Source of the DNA: an uncultured Alphaproteobacteria bacterium
GTDB taxonomy: Bacteria; Pseudomonadota; Alphaproteobacteria; HIMB59; GCA-002718135
DNA: 64,000 nucleotides
Direction: 5' to 3'
Assembly (NCBI GenBank): GCA_902601455.1
Contig: CACKNC010000002.1
Coordinates: 41,022 to 105,021, forward strand
Positions 44,859-54,243 of this stretch are shown here, piece after piece. The position numbers and the translations under genes are program-made. The notes below the pieces were generated by a model, which searched no databases, was not told the origin of the DNA, and was given only the letters and a program-made list of their open reading frames with translations. The stretch's first letter is position 1, and each line of letters begins with the position of its first letter.

Positions 44859-45803
44859 ATGAATAAAATAAAACCTACAGCCGGACAAACAACTCCTCGT
44901 TTTGCTGATATAGCAACATTTTTTAGACTGCCTATAATAAAAAATTTAGAAAAATTAGATTATTGCATCTGTGGAGTTCCTTGGGATGGAGGCACAACAA
45001 ATAGGCCTGGTGCGAGGCATGGTCCAAGAGAAATACGGAATGCTTCGTCACTTGTTAGAACTTATCATCCCTCTTCATTAATGAGCCCTTACGATAAATT
45101 TCAAATTGCAGACATTGGCGATTGTCCAGTAAATCCTGCAGATCTTCAAGACTCACTTCAAAAAATTACAAACTTCTATAATAAAATCTTTAATTCTAAA
45201 ACTATTCCTATTTCAATTGGTGGTGATCACTTAGTTTCCCTACCAATATTAAGAGCATTAGCAAAAGAGAAACCATTAGGTTTATTCCAATTTGACTCAC
45301 ATTCTGATACTTGGGATACTTATTTTGGAGGTTTTAAATATACTCATGGAACTCCTTTTAGAAGGGCTATTGAAGAAAATCTTATTGATCCTAAAAAATA
45401 CGTTATTCTCGGTTTGAGAGGAGGACTTTATGATCCTGATGATCTGACTTGGGCAATTGATCAAGGAATAACAATAATAACAACAGATCAATTTTATGAA
45501 ATTGGACTAAAGGAGACTATAAAAATAATAAAAAATGTTTTAGCTGATACACCAACATATTTTACCTTTGATATTGATGGAATTGATCCAACATTTGCCC
45601 CTGGAACAGGCACACCTGAAGTAGGCGGTATTAATGTTAGAGAGGCCCAGTTAATAATAAGAGAACTAAGAGATGTAAATTTTATTGGTGCAGATGTTGT
45701 AGAAGTTTCACCGCCATTTGATGTTAATAATATGACTTCACTTGTTGGAGCTACTATTGCATTTGAAATACTATGTACGATGACTAAAACAAATATAAGA
45801 TAA
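44859..45803 (+). CDS. Ureohydrolase, agmatinase/guanidino-acid hydrolase type
   Basis: A 314-residue manganese (or nickel) ureohydrolase of the arginase/agmatinase family, releasing urea from a guanidino compound. Metal-binding motifs are GGDHL, QFDSHSDTWDTYFGG and FDIDGIDPTFAPGTGTPE. The KYTHGTPFRRAIEE loop is typical of the proteobacterial agmatinase-like group. This group also includes guanidinobutyrase, guanidinopropionase and guanidine hydrolase, so 'speB' would be a guess. It is a single-gene unit divergent from the peroxiredoxin. Confidence 0.9.
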   Translation: MNKIKPTAGQTTPRFADIATFFRLPIIKNLEKLDYCICGVPWDGGTTNRPGARHGPREIRNASSLVRTYHPSSLMSPYDKFQIADIGDCPVNPADLQDSLQKITNFYNKIFNSKTIPISIGGDHLVSLPILRALAKEKPLGLFQFDSHSDTWDTYFGGFKYTHGTPFRRAIEENLIDPKKYVILGLRGGLYDPDDLTWAIDQGITIITTDQFYEIGLKETIKIIKNVLADTPTYFTFDIDGIDPTFAPGTGTPEVGGINVREAQLIIRELRDVNFIGADVVEVSPPFDVNNMTSLVGATIAFEILCTMTKTNIR

Positions 45804-45837
45804 ATATTAAAAATAAAATTTATAAAAACCCAAAAAA

Positions 45838-46401
45838 TTATTCATCAAATTTAGACATTCCTACACATAACACATTTTTTAACGAAAGATAAGTTTCATA
45901 ATTTTTCATATCTATCCCTCCAGTTGGAATAAAGTAAACATTTTTTAAAATATTTTGAATAGATATAAGTTTTTTTTCACCCCCCACTAAATTTGATGGA
46001 AAGAATTTAATAATTTTATAATTATTAGAATATAAATGCATAAACTCACTCACAGTTTCTGCACCAGGAATATAATTTTCTTTTTTATTTTTAACTATTT
46101 CTTGAACTGTTCCTGGTGATACGAAAAAACTAAAACCAGCATCAAAACCTCTTTTATAATCATCCAAAGATAATATAGACCCCAACCCAAATGTTATTTC
46201 TGTAAATCTTTTTTTTAATTCAATTGCAATTTTTAAAGAATTTATATTTCGTAATGTTATTTCGACATTTTTTATATAATCATTTTGTGACAAAAATAAA
46301 TCTAATCTATTTATATCTCCATTTATTTCAGAAGTGTTTAATACTGGTAAGATTTTTTGAATTTTCAATTCCCTTATTAATGATTCACTTAACATCAACA
46401 A
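45838..46401 (-). CDS. 2-dehydro-3-deoxy-6-phosphogluconate aldolase family
   Basis: Class I aldolase of the KDPG/KHG (Eda) family, cleaving KDPG to pyruvate and glyceraldehyde 3-phosphate. It is 187 residues. Glu47 in VEITLRN, the GLGSILS turn (usually GAGT) and the Schiff-base Lys132 in IIKFFPSN are visible, with IPTGGI near residue 160 for phosphate binding. Its start overlaps the sugar kinase gene by 17 bp. With that kinase it would finish the hexuronate route. It could also act on 2-keto-3-deoxy-galactonate 6-phosphate. Confidence 0.88.
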   Translation of the reverse strand: MLMLSESLIRELKIQKILPVLNTSEINGDINRLDLFLSQNDYIKNVEITLRNINSLKIAIELKKRFTEITFGLGSILSLDDYKRGFDAGFSFFVSPGTVQEIVKNKKENYIPGAETVSEFMHLYSNNYKIIKFFPSNLVGGEKKLISIQNILKNVYFIPTGGIDMKNYETYLSLKNVLCVGMSKFDE

Positions 46402-47278
46402 TAGCCCCTTTTTTCATAACAATTTTTTTTCCAAGTTCACTTGCTGCTTTTAGGGATAATTGAGGATCTTCAGAAATTACAAAATTTGATAGATAAGCTG
46501 CATTATATCCGTCTCCTGCCCCAGAAGTATCTATTACTTTTTTTATAGATTTATTTTTAATCATGTATTTTTTATTTTTATAGAAAGCAAAATTATATTC
46601 TTCATTTTTTCTATAGATAGCATGATTAATAGTAAATTTTTTTATTATATTTTCAAAGGTTCTAATATTGTTATTGTTTTTCCAAAAAATTAAATCCTCT
46701 CCTGAACAAAAAAGTATATCAATATAAGGAAGTATTTTTTTTAAATATAGATTTAAATTCTTTTTAGACCATCTTTTAATTCTAATATTGAAATCAAATA
46801 TAATTTTGCTTTTTGTATTTCTTAAATTAGATATACTAGTAATAAACTTATCAATATTGTTATCATCTAATAATGACAGTGTTATTCCAGTTAAATATAT
46901 AAAATCAAATTTATATTTTTTTTTAAGTAAACTTATATTTATATTATTAAAATAATATCTAGCTGCACTATCATCTCGCCAATAGTAAAATTGTTTTTCT
47001 CCATTTATTTTGTTTTTAATAATATATAATCCTATTTCTTTAAAAGAAATTCTTTCTACTAAATCTGTATTAATTTTTTTTTTCTTTAAAAAATTAATGA
47101 CACCTTTGTTAATGTCAGAATTCCCTATTGATGTTAAATAAAATTTATTAAAAATTCTTTGATTTAAATAACAAGAAAAATTTAAAGTATCACCGGCAAT
47201 AGAAAAATTGTATAAACCTTTATCTATGTTGGCCATTTCAATCATACATTCTCCAATAGAGCAAATTGTAACTTTCAT
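46385..47278 (-). CDS. PfkB-family sugar kinase, KDG kinase-like
   Basis: A 297-residue ribokinase-family kinase, probably 2-keto-3-deoxygluconate kinase. The N-terminal GECMIEMANI and FSIAGDTLNFSCYLNQR match KdgK, and the C-terminal signature IDTSGAGDGYNAAYL contains the catalytic aspartate. KdgK makes KDPG, the substrate of the overlapping aldolase. The gene is markedly Asn/Ile/Lys-rich. It lies at the downstream end of the fucose-type operon although its substrate arises from the uronate genes at 55-63 kb. Confidence 0.85.
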   Translation of the reverse strand: MKVTICSIGECMIEMANIDKGLYNFSIAGDTLNFSCYLNQRIFNKFYLTSIGNSDINKGVINFLKKKKINTDLVERISFKEIGLYIIKNKINGEKQFYYWRDDSAARYYFNNINISLLKKKYKFDFIYLTGITLSLLDDNNIDKFITSISNLRNTKSKIIFDFNIRIKRWSKKNLNLYLKKILPYIDILFCSGEDLIFWKNNNNIRTFENIIKKFTINHAIYRKNEEYNFAFYKNKKYMIKNKSIKKVIDTSGAGDGYNAAYLSNFVISEDPQLSLKAASELGKKIVMKKGAIVDVK

Positions 47279-47292
47279 TTAACTATTTAATT

Positions 47293-47616
47293 TTATTCAT
47301 GATGAAAAACTTCTTCCATAGCTGACCACCACTCTCCTTTTTTTCTATTTGGATCTGGTATTTGACATGGGCCACAGATACTCCACCATTCTTGAACTTT
47401 TTTATTATTTGCCATTAGTTTATTGTCTCTATCATAATCATCACCATGATATTCCATATAACCAAAAAGAGTATTTTTATGCAAATAAATAGAATAATTT
47501 TTAAAATTAAGCTCTGTCAAATTTTCAAGAACTTCTGGCCATACTTTTGCATGTAATTTTTTATATTCTTTGATTTTATCTTCTTTTATTCCAATTGTAA
47601 CACCAATTCTTAACAT
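47293..47616 (-). CDS. L-rhamnose/L-fucose mutarotase family protein
   Basis: A 107-residue mutarotase of the RhaM family (COG3254), interconverting anomers of a 6-deoxyhexose. The ATG at 47616 is preceded by GGAGGT. Family residues are KEYKKLHAKVWPEV (catalytic histidine), YSIYLHKNTLFGYMEY and WWSICGPCQIP. It starts inside the 3' untranslated part of the lactonase operon and overlaps no gene. The context with fuconate dehydratase favours L-fucose over rhamnose. Confidence 0.9.
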   Translation of the reverse strand: MLRIGVTIGIKEDKIKEYKKLHAKVWPEVLENLTELNFKNYSIYLHKNTLFGYMEYHGDDYDRDNKLMANNKKVQEWWSICGPCQIPDPNRKKGEWWSAMEEVFHHE

Positions 47617-47644
47617 CTGAACCTCCATCAAAATTGTAAAATAT

Positions 47645-48469
47645 TTAAATATTATAAAAGTTTTTTGCCGTATTAGCAAAAATCATATTTTTTTCAGACT
47701 CTGAAATATTATTACAAAAATCCATAGCAAGATCAAACCAATTACCATAATTTTCCGCCATTGTTAACACTGGCCAATCACTTCCCCACATAATTTTATT
47801 TGGTGGAAATAATTTCAAAATAAAATCAATATATGGCTCTATTTGAGCTTTTGAATAATCACTTCCTACTTCTGTTAAAACTCCAGAAAATTTACAAAAT
47901 ACATTTTGATGACCTGATAATGTTTGCATATCTTTCTTCCATTCATCAATTTCAGAATTTAATATTTTAGGTTTTGCAATATGGTCAATAACGATTGGTA
48001 AAAAATCATATTTTTGAACAAATTTAATTAAATATTTTAAATGCTGAGGTCTAACTAAGGCATCAAATGTTAAATTTTTACTTGCTAAATAATTTATATT
48101 TTCATTCAAACTATCTTGTAACATCCATTCATCATTTTTTATGTCATGGATCATTGGTCTTATACCTTTTAGAAATTTACTTTCACATAATTTATCAATA
48201 GTCTCTTTTGTTTTAGGATTTTCTAAATCTACCCAACCTACAACACCTGCTACAAAATCATTCTCTTCAGCTAATTTAAGAATAAATTCTGTTTCAGCAA
48301 CTGTATCAGCAGCTTGAACAATTATTGTTTTAGAAATATTTTTTTCTTTTATTAATGACTCTAAATCAGATGGAAAAAAATCTTTATATAAAGGCTTGTA
48401 TTCAGAAGACATCCAAGAATAATCTCCTCTTGATAGTTGCCAAAAATGCTGATGACTATCTATATACAT
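47645..48469 (-). CDS. Amidohydrolase-2 family lactonase (L-fuconolactonase-like)
   Basis: A 274-residue metal-dependent hydrolase of the amidohydrolase-2 type. Metal motif IDSHQHFW is at the N-terminus, followed by IIVQAADTVAETE, GWVDLENP, GIRPMIHD, PIVIDHIAKP and the C-terminal MWGSDWPV aspartate. These are standard for sugar-acid lactonases such as L-fucono-1,5-lactonase and L-rhamnono-1,4-lactonase. It stops 1 base before the next upstream gene ends (fuconate dehydratase), and fits between the dehydrogenase and the dehydratase in the pathway. Confidence 0.9.
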   Translation of the reverse strand: MYIDSHQHFWQLSRGDYSWMSSEYKPLYKDFFPSDLESLIKEKNISKTIIVQAADTVAETEFILKLAEENDFVAGVVGWVDLENPKTKETIDKLCESKFLKGIRPMIHDIKNDEWMLQDSLNENINYLASKNLTFDALVRPQHLKYLIKFVQKYDFLPIVIDHIAKPKILNSEIDEWKKDMQTLSGHQNVFCKFSGVLTEVGSDYSKAQIEPYIDFILKLFPPNKIMWGSDWPVLTMAENYGNWFDLAMDFCNNISESEKNMIFANTAKNFYNI

Positions 48470-49756
48470 TTAATTCCAATATGTACCCTCATTATAATCA
48501 AATTCTCTAAGTGAGCTATCTTTTATTTTTACAGAATATCCTGGATTAGTAGGAGTAAGATAACCTCCATCTTTAATAATGGCTGGATTATCAAAATGCT
48601 CAGAACAACTCTCAGCATACTCACTTAAAAAAAGATCATTATTAGTGATAATAAATTTATTTATTAAATTTAGATGTTGAACATACTCGCACAAACCAAT
48701 TCCTCCTGCGTGAGGAATAACAGGAGTGTTAAATTTACTAGCTATTAATAAAACAGGTAAAATTTCATTTATACTTGCAATTCTACAACTATCTATCTGA
48801 CAATAATCTAAAGATTTATTTTCAATAAATTGCTTAAAAATTACTTTGTTTTGAATCATTTCACCAGTAGCTAGTTTTACATCTGGATGAGCATCTTTAA
48901 TTTTTCGAAAACCAATTATGTCATCAGGACTGGTAGGCTCTTCATAAAACATAATATCAAACTCTTTTAATCTACTTATAGAATCAATTGTTTGATTAAC
49001 ACTCCAAACTTGATTTGAGTCAACCATCAATTTGTTTTCTTTTCCAATAAGTTCTCTTACAAGCTTGCAACGATGAATGTCTCTTTCAATATCTTGGCCA
49101 ACTTTCATTTTAAAGTGTGTCCATCCTTTTTTTAGATTTACTTTAATTAAATCCTTCATTTTATCATCTGAATATCCAAGCCAACCTGCAGCAGTTGTGT
49201 AAGCTGGAAAAATAGTTGAATTTAGCTCATCTTTATTTGAGGGTAAGTTTTGTTTTTTTTGATCTATAATTTCAGCAGCTTCTTTTTTTGTTATTACATC
49301 GTCAATGTAAGAAAAAGATAGTTTATCCAATAATTCATATGTCTCTAAATCAATAACGTATCTCCAAAGTGGCTTTTTATGATACTTCGAGATCAGATCC
49401 CATATTCCATTCAAAAATGCGGCAGCAGCTAAGTGAGTCACTCCTTTTTGAGGCCCTACCCACCTAAGTTGACTATGGTTTGTTACTTTTTCCCAAATTA
49501 TTCCAAGTTCTTTTTCAATTTCCTCTATCTCTTTTTCTAAAATAAATTCTTTAAAATATTCAATAGATTTACAACAAAGATCATTTCCTTTCCCAATTGT
49601 AAAAGTTAATCCTATGCCTTTTAAATTAACATCTTCAGTTTCAATAGTTACATAAGTAGCAGAATAATCACAATCTACGTGAACAGCATCCGATCCTAAG
49701 TTATCTTTTGAGGTTGGAAAACGAATATCTTGAGTTTTTACATTGGTTACTCTCAT
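48470..49756 (-). CDS. L-fuconate dehydratase (enolase superfamily)
   Basis: Mg-dependent acid-sugar dehydratase making 2-keto-3-deoxy-L-fuconate, 428 residues. The start ATG at 49756 overlaps the aldo-keto reductase stop as ATGA. Features shared with FucD of Xanthomonas: RFPTSKDNLGSDAVH, RWVGPQKGVTHLAAAA, the KxK motif FKMKVGQDIERD, MVDSNQVWS, FYEEPTSPDDI, LATGEMIQNK (metal ligands D/E/E) and VIPHAGGIGLCEY (catalytic histidine). The match to the L-fuconate dehydratase group is strong. Confidence 0.93.
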   Translation of the reverse strand: MRVTNVKTQDIRFPTSKDNLGSDAVHVDCDYSATYVTIETEDVNLKGIGLTFTIGKGNDLCCKSIEYFKEFILEKEIEEIEKELGIIWEKVTNHSQLRWVGPQKGVTHLAAAAFLNGIWDLISKYHKKPLWRYVIDLETYELLDKLSFSYIDDVITKKEAAEIIDQKKQNLPSNKDELNSTIFPAYTTAAGWLGYSDDKMKDLIKVNLKKGWTHFKMKVGQDIERDIHRCKLVRELIGKENKLMVDSNQVWSVNQTIDSISRLKEFDIMFYEEPTSPDDIIGFRKIKDAHPDVKLATGEMIQNKVIFKQFIENKSLDYCQIDSCRIASINEILPVLLIASKFNTPVIPHAGGIGLCEYVQHLNLINKFIITNNDLFLSEYAESCSEHFDNPAIIKDGGYLTPTNPGYSVKIKDSSLREFDYNEGTYWN

Positions 49757-50757
49757 AATAAAGGGCACCTTTCATCAATCAATTTTTCATCAAACAAATC
49801 TCTCCATAAATCATCAGGGATATCAAAATTTAAATAATCTAAATTTTGTTGGATTTGTTCAAGTCTATCCATTCCTAAAATCATTGAAGAAATTAATTTG
49901 TTGGAATATGAAAATTGAATGGCTGCTGCTGGTACAGGAACTTTGTAATTTTCACAAACTTTTGAAATTTTTAAATACCTATCTTTTATTTCGTCAGGAA
50001 TAGTATCATAAAAATAAGTGATATTTTCGCCTACTCCCTTTGCAAGAATACCTGAATTAAATACTCCTGCGAGAATGATACCTATATTATTTTTTTCAGC
50101 AATAGGAAAAAAATCATTAAGAGCATTCTGATCAAGTAAAGAGTATCTACCTGCTAAAAGCATGCAATCAAATTCCCCAGCTTCTGCAAACTTTGCACAA
50201 ATATCAGAATCATTAACACCAACCCCAATAGCCTTAATAATTTTTTCATCTTTGAGTTTTTGAAGAGCTTTATAAGCTCCTTTCATAGCTAGCTCAAAAT
50301 AGTGATCAACATCATTACCAAAATTAAATCTATCAACATCATGTATTAGACATATATCTATTTTTGATACTGCCAATCTGATAAGTGATTGTTCAAAAGA
50401 TCTCATTACTCCATCATAAGAATAATCTAAATGAGGTGAAAAATTTAAGCCCCCTGCAAATCTTCCTCTATCAATATTGGATTCCTTTTCTGGAGTTAAG
50501 TACCTTCCAACCTTCGTTGATAAATAATAACTATCCTCATCAACAGTTTTTAAAAAATTTCCTAAACGGTGCTCACTCAATCCATAACCATATAATGGTG
50601 ACGTATCGTATAAATTTATATTTTTTTCATAACATTTTTCTAGTACATCATAGCAACTTTTCTCTTCCAGATTTTCAAATAAATCTCCAAGAGGGGCGCC
50701 ACCAAAACCAATTGCATTTAAATTTATACTAGTTTTTCCGAGCTTTCTCTTATCCAT
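49753..50757 (-). CDS. Aldo-keto reductase, L-fucose/D-threo-aldose 1-dehydrogenase-like
   Basis: A 334-residue aldo-keto reductase-fold protein expected to oxidise a 6-deoxyhexose at C1 to its lactone. The start at 50757 was chosen over 50781 because MDKRKLGKTSINLNAIGFGG is the family N-terminus. The catalytic set D-Y-K-H is visible: LYDTSPLYGYGLSEHRLG, LSTKVGRYL and ICLIHDVD. The YGYGLSEHRLG and GVFNSGILA segments resemble the L-fucose dehydrogenases of AKR group. It overlaps the ABC ATPase gene by 8 bp and the dehydratase gene by 4 bp. Confidence 0.88.
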   Translation of the reverse strand: MDKRKLGKTSINLNAIGFGGAPLGDLFENLEEKSCYDVLEKCYEKNINLYDTSPLYGYGLSEHRLGNFLKTVDEDSYYLSTKVGRYLTPEKESNIDRGRFAGGLNFSPHLDYSYDGVMRSFEQSLIRLAVSKIDICLIHDVDRFNFGNDVDHYFELAMKGAYKALQKLKDEKIIKAIGVGVNDSDICAKFAEAGEFDCMLLAGRYSLLDQNALNDFFPIAEKNNIGIILAGVFNSGILAKGVGENITYFYDTIPDEIKDRYLKISKVCENYKVPVPAAAIQFSYSNKLISSMILGMDRLEQIQQNLDYLNFDIPDDLWRDLFDEKLIDERCPLL

Positions 50758-52258
50758 GTATATTTTCCATAATAGATGCACTCATGTCATCATAGTTGTG
50801 ATTATTAGTTGTTTCTCCTACTACTCTAAAATCTTTCATAGTTATAATTCTATCAGCCAAACCAATCATTTCTGGCATATCACTTGTTATTAAAATTATT
50901 GAAGTACCATTTTTTGATAAATTAATAATTAATTCATGTAAATATGCTTTTGTCTTAATATCAATACCAACAGTTGGTTCATCTATAAATAGAATATCAG
51001 TTCCTGAAGCTAACCATTTTGCAACACTAATTTTTTGTTGATTGCCTCCTGATAAATTAGATACCAATTGTTTATATGATGGAGTTTTGACTTCCAATTT
51101 TTTTACATAAGGATCAACTTTGTTGTAAATAATACCATTATTCAAAAAAGATAAAATCTTCTTTAATTTTGACCAAACAGTAATCCCAGCATTAGTCAAA
51201 ACATCGTGCATAAGAATCAATCCCTCTTTTTTACGATCTTCACTAATGTAGCCAATCTTATACTTTTCTAATGCCTCTTTAGGTGAATGTATTTTTATTT
51301 CTTCTTTGTTTAAGAAAAGCTTTCCTGAGAGAATTCTATCTAAACCTAAAAGACATTTAATTAATTCAGTCCTTCCTGCTCCAACCAAACCATACAGACC
51401 CAAAATCTCTCCTTGTTTTAAATTTAAGCTAATTTCTTTATGCCCTAAATCTGTATTAATATTAATTAATTCTAGCAAATTTTCTTTATTTTCATTTATA
51501 TTTTCTTTTGATTTTATAATTTGCTCATCTCTCCCGATCATTAATTTTACTAATTTTTGTCTATCTAAATTTTTAATATTTTCAGAAACACAGGCATTTT
51601 TTCCATCTCTCAATACTGTAACCTCATCACATATCTCAAAAACTTCTTCAAGTTTATGACTAACAAATACAATACTTACATCTTGCTCTTTTACTAATCT
51701 TTTTAAAAGAGAAAATAAATTTTTAGTATCTTGTGGAGATAATGAAGAAGTAGGTTCGTCTAACAATAAAATTTTAGATTCTAAAGATAAAGCCTTTGCA
51801 ATTTCACACAGTTGCATTTTTGCCACTGTTAATTCTGAAACTATTGTGTTTGGATCTATATCTAGATCCATTATATCAAGCCATTTTTTTGACTGTTCAG
51901 CAACTTGATCATAATTAATCAAACCTAAGTTATTTTTTGGTAAATTGTTCAGCATTAAATTTTCACCAACTGAAAATCGACGGATTAAATTTCTTTCTTG
52001 ATGCACTACAGATATACCAGACTTATTTGCTTCATTTGGAGAAGAAAAACTTTGTTTGTTACTATCAATGATTAAATTTCCAAAATCTTGCTTGTACACT
52101 CCTGTAATAATTTTAATCATAGTGGATTTTCCTGCACCATTTTCTCCAAGCAAAGCATGGATTGATCCTTTTTTTAATTTAAAATTGGCATCATCTAAAG
52201 CTTTTACACCTGGAAAGTTTTTTGTTACATTAGTTAATTCAAGAACATTTTTACTCAT
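50750..52258 (-). CDS. Monosaccharide ABC transporter, fused ATPase (RbsA/MglA type)
   Basis: A 502-residue double ATPase of the CUT2 family. Domain 1: Walker A LLGENGAGKSTMIKI, Q-loop region VVHQERNLI and LLLDEPTSSLSPQD. Domain 2: a degenerate Walker A (GLVGAGRTELIKC) typical of this family, ISEDRKKEGLI, then LSGGNQQKISVAKWLASG and FIDEPTVGID. It energises uptake with the two permeases that overlap it by 8 and 4 bp. Position beside the fucose-type enzymes suggests L-fucose or a related deoxysugar. Confidence 0.94.
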   Translation of the reverse strand: MSKNVLELTNVTKNFPGVKALDDANFKLKKGSIHALLGENGAGKSTMIKIITGVYKQDFGNLIIDSNKQSFSSPNEANKSGISVVHQERNLIRRFSVGENLMLNNLPKNNLGLINYDQVAEQSKKWLDIMDLDIDPNTIVSELTVAKMQLCEIAKALSLESKILLLDEPTSSLSPQDTKNLFSLLKRLVKEQDVSIVFVSHKLEEVFEICDEVTVLRDGKNACVSENIKNLDRQKLVKLMIGRDEQIIKSKENINENKENLLELININTDLGHKEISLNLKQGEILGLYGLVGAGRTELIKCLLGLDRILSGKLFLNKEEIKIHSPKEALEKYKIGYISEDRKKEGLILMHDVLTNAGITVWSKLKKILSFLNNGIIYNKVDPYVKKLEVKTPSYKQLVSNLSGGNQQKISVAKWLASGTDILFIDEPTVGIDIKTKAYLHELIINLSKNGTSIILITSDMPEMIGLADRIITMKDFRVVGETTNNHNYDDMSASIMENIHG

Positions 52259-53219
52259 TTGAAAAAACCTTATTTCTTCTATCTTCTCTATACTCTCTGT
52301 ATCTGTTAATAAAGACAGCTATTAAAATCATAAAACCTAGAAATATTTGCACAAAAAATGGATCGATTTTAAAAATTACCAAAGTTTGTGAAATAATCGC
52401 AACTAACAAAACTCCAAAAGCAGTGGCTATCACATCAACTTTACCTCCAGCCAAAATAGCTCCACCTATGACAGGAGCTGCAAATGAAGGTAATAACCAA
52501 GAGTCACCAATGTTAGGAGTTCCTAGTTGTAATCTGCACACAACCAGCATTCCCCCTATAGCGGCCAATAAGCCAGAAATAATATGAGCATAAACAACAA
52601 TTTTTGTTGAAGAAATACCCATTAATTCTGATGACTGAACATTATTACCATAAGCCAACATATATCTACCCAAACTAGTTCTGTTCATTAACACCCACAT
52701 TAAAAAAGTAATAATAACAGGGATGATTATTAAGAATGGAATTGGACCAACTATTTTTGCATTTCCAAAATATTTTATTGCCTCAGGTATTTCGTAAAAT
52801 GGTTGCGCTTCAGTTATTCCTAAATTCATACCTTTAAAAATATAAAGTGTTGCAAGGGTAATAATAAAAGCAGAAATTCCAGTTTTGACTGTTATATATC
52901 CATTAATGAAGCCACAAATAACTCCTATTCCTAAACCAATAAACATTGCTGGCAAAATAGATAAATCATATACCTCCATTAACCCTGTGAAAGAAATAGC
53001 GACTAGTCCCCCAATTGCACCAACAGAGAGGTTCATCTGACCAATTGCAATAATGATCATTTGAGACATTGCCACAACAAGCATTAGACTTACACTGAGC
53101 ATTAAAACATATAAATTAAAAGGGGATATAAAAGCTGGTTTAAAAAAAGATATTAATATGGATCCTAAAATAATTACGAGACCAAGGCCAAACCAATCTT
53201 TTTTTAATAAATTACTCAT
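52251..53219 (-). CDS. Monosaccharide ABC permease (RbsC type) 1
   Basis: A 322-residue CUT2 permease with about nine hydrophobic helices. The conserved AIGQMNLSVGAIGGLVA and the long NGYITVKTGISAFIITLATLYIF-type block are present, with SWLLPSFAAPVIGGAILAGGK near the C-terminus. It overlaps the ATPase gene (8 bp) and the second permease (4 bp). Probably forms a heterodimer with it. Confidence 0.93.
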   Translation of the reverse strand: MSNLLKKDWFGLGLVIILGSILISFFKPAFISPFNLYVLMLSVSLMLVVAMSQMIIIAIGQMNLSVGAIGGLVAISFTGLMEVYDLSILPAMFIGLGIGVICGFINGYITVKTGISAFIITLATLYIFKGMNLGITEAQPFYEIPEAIKYFGNAKIVGPIPFLIIIPVIITFLMWVLMNRTSLGRYMLAYGNNVQSSELMGISSTKIVVYAHIISGLLAAIGGMLVVCRLQLGTPNIGDSWLLPSFAAPVIGGAILAGGKVDVIATAFGVLLVAIISQTLVIFKIDPFFVQIFLGFMILIAVFINRYREYREDRRNKVFSNE

Positions 53220-54202
53220 GAAACAATTGAATTCTTAGAAGTAAAATATTCTCTTGCTCTATCAAGAAGAACTGCAAACAAAAGTATAAGTCCTAAAAAA
53301 AATCTTACCCAAAATTCACCTACATCAATTAAATATAAACCATTGTTAATTAGAGTTACAAGCATAGCACCTAGCATAGTACCAAAAACTGTTACCTTAC
53401 CTCCAGATAATAGAGTTCCTCCTATAACTGGAGCAAGAAAAGCAGGAAGTAACCAATCAAATCCTAAATGACCTGCCATAGATGGAATTGCCGCACCAAT
53501 TCTAGCAGTTAACATTATACCTGCCATTGCAGCTAAAAAACCAGATAACATATGACAATAAATAAACATCCTATTTACTGAAATACCTGAAAGTTCTGCA
53601 GCATCAGGATTGGCACCTGCTGCAATTAGTTTTCTTCCAATGTCAGTAAATTTAAATAAGTAAAATAATATAAAACAAGTAAAAATACTTAGTAAAAGCA
53701 ATGGTGAAATATATTTATTAAATAATTTCATGCTGCCAAAATCAGTAAAAGTTTCTGGTAATTTTCTAAAAGCTTCTGCTTCTGTCAACAAAGTCATAAA
53801 GCCGAAATAAATACTCATAGTTGCTAAAGTGACGATAAAACTATGAACTCCTGTTTTTACCGTTACATATCCATTAATCCATCCAAGAAGAGATCCAAAT
53901 AACAAAATTAAAATAATTGAAATTGAAATTGGTATACCCATTGACTCCATACACCATCCACCAAACATTGCTGCAGAAACCCCAAGTGCACCAAGAGATA
54001 AATTTAGCCCTCCTGTAAGTATAACAACCATCATTGCTAAGCCTATCATTATGTCAATGGCAACTACTCTTGATAAAGCATAAATATTAAAGCGTGATGA
54101 AAATCCATCAGTAGTAAATGTAAATAAGAGAATGAATACTATAACTAATAATAGCAAACCAAATTGATTAGTTTTTACAAAGTCAGGGATTTTAGTTTTC
54201 AT
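53216..54202 (-). CDS. Monosaccharide ABC permease (RbsC type) 2
   Basis: A 328-residue CUT2 permease paralogous to the neighbouring one. Equivalent motifs are VILTGGLNLSLGALGVSAAM, NGYVTVKTGVHSFIVTLATM and FDWLLPAFLAPVIGGTLLSGGK. Having two permeases distinguishes this importer from the single-permease ribose system and fits the rhamnose/autoinducer-2 type layout. It follows the binding-protein gene after a terminator-like hairpin at 54211-54232. Confidence 0.93.
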   Translation of the reverse strand: MKTKIPDFVKTNQFGLLLLVIVFILLFTFTTDGFSSRFNIYALSRVVAIDIMIGLAMMVVILTGGLNLSLGALGVSAAMFGGWCMESMGIPISISIILILLFGSLLGWINGYVTVKTGVHSFIVTLATMSIYFGFMTLLTEAEAFRKLPETFTDFGSMKLFNKYISPLLLLSIFTCFILFYLFKFTDIGRKLIAAGANPDAAELSGISVNRMFIYCHMLSGFLAAMAGIMLTARIGAAIPSMAGHLGFDWLLPAFLAPVIGGTLLSGGKVTVFGTMLGAMLVTLINNGLYLIDVGEFWVRFFLGLILLFAVLLDRAREYFTSKNSIVS

Positions 54203-54210
54203 ATAAAAAA

Positions 54211-54232
54211 AGGGGGCATTAAAGCCCCCTTA
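54211..54232 (-). terminator. Terminator/attenuator between binding protein and permeases
   Basis: Perfect 8-bp stem AAGGGGGC/GCCCCCTT with a 6-nt loop, followed on the minus strand by a run of T before the permease start. It is 12 nt after the binding-protein stop. It should end most transcripts and let fewer continue into the permease genes. The GC-rich core is conspicuous against the AT-rich background. Confidence 0.8.
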
Positions 54233-54243
54233 AAATTAAAACG

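Noticed and set aside
44859..45803. Formiminoglutamase or arginase assignment
   Set aside because: No hut or arginine-catabolic neighbours are present, and the THGTPFRRAIEE loop fits the agmatinase-like/guanidine-hydrolase group better; the exact substrate was left open.
46224..46463. Plus-strand reading frame opposite the aldolase and kinase genes
   Set aside because: It overlaps strongly supported genes on the other strand, has no ribosome-binding site and no recognisable domain; AT-rich antisense shadow.
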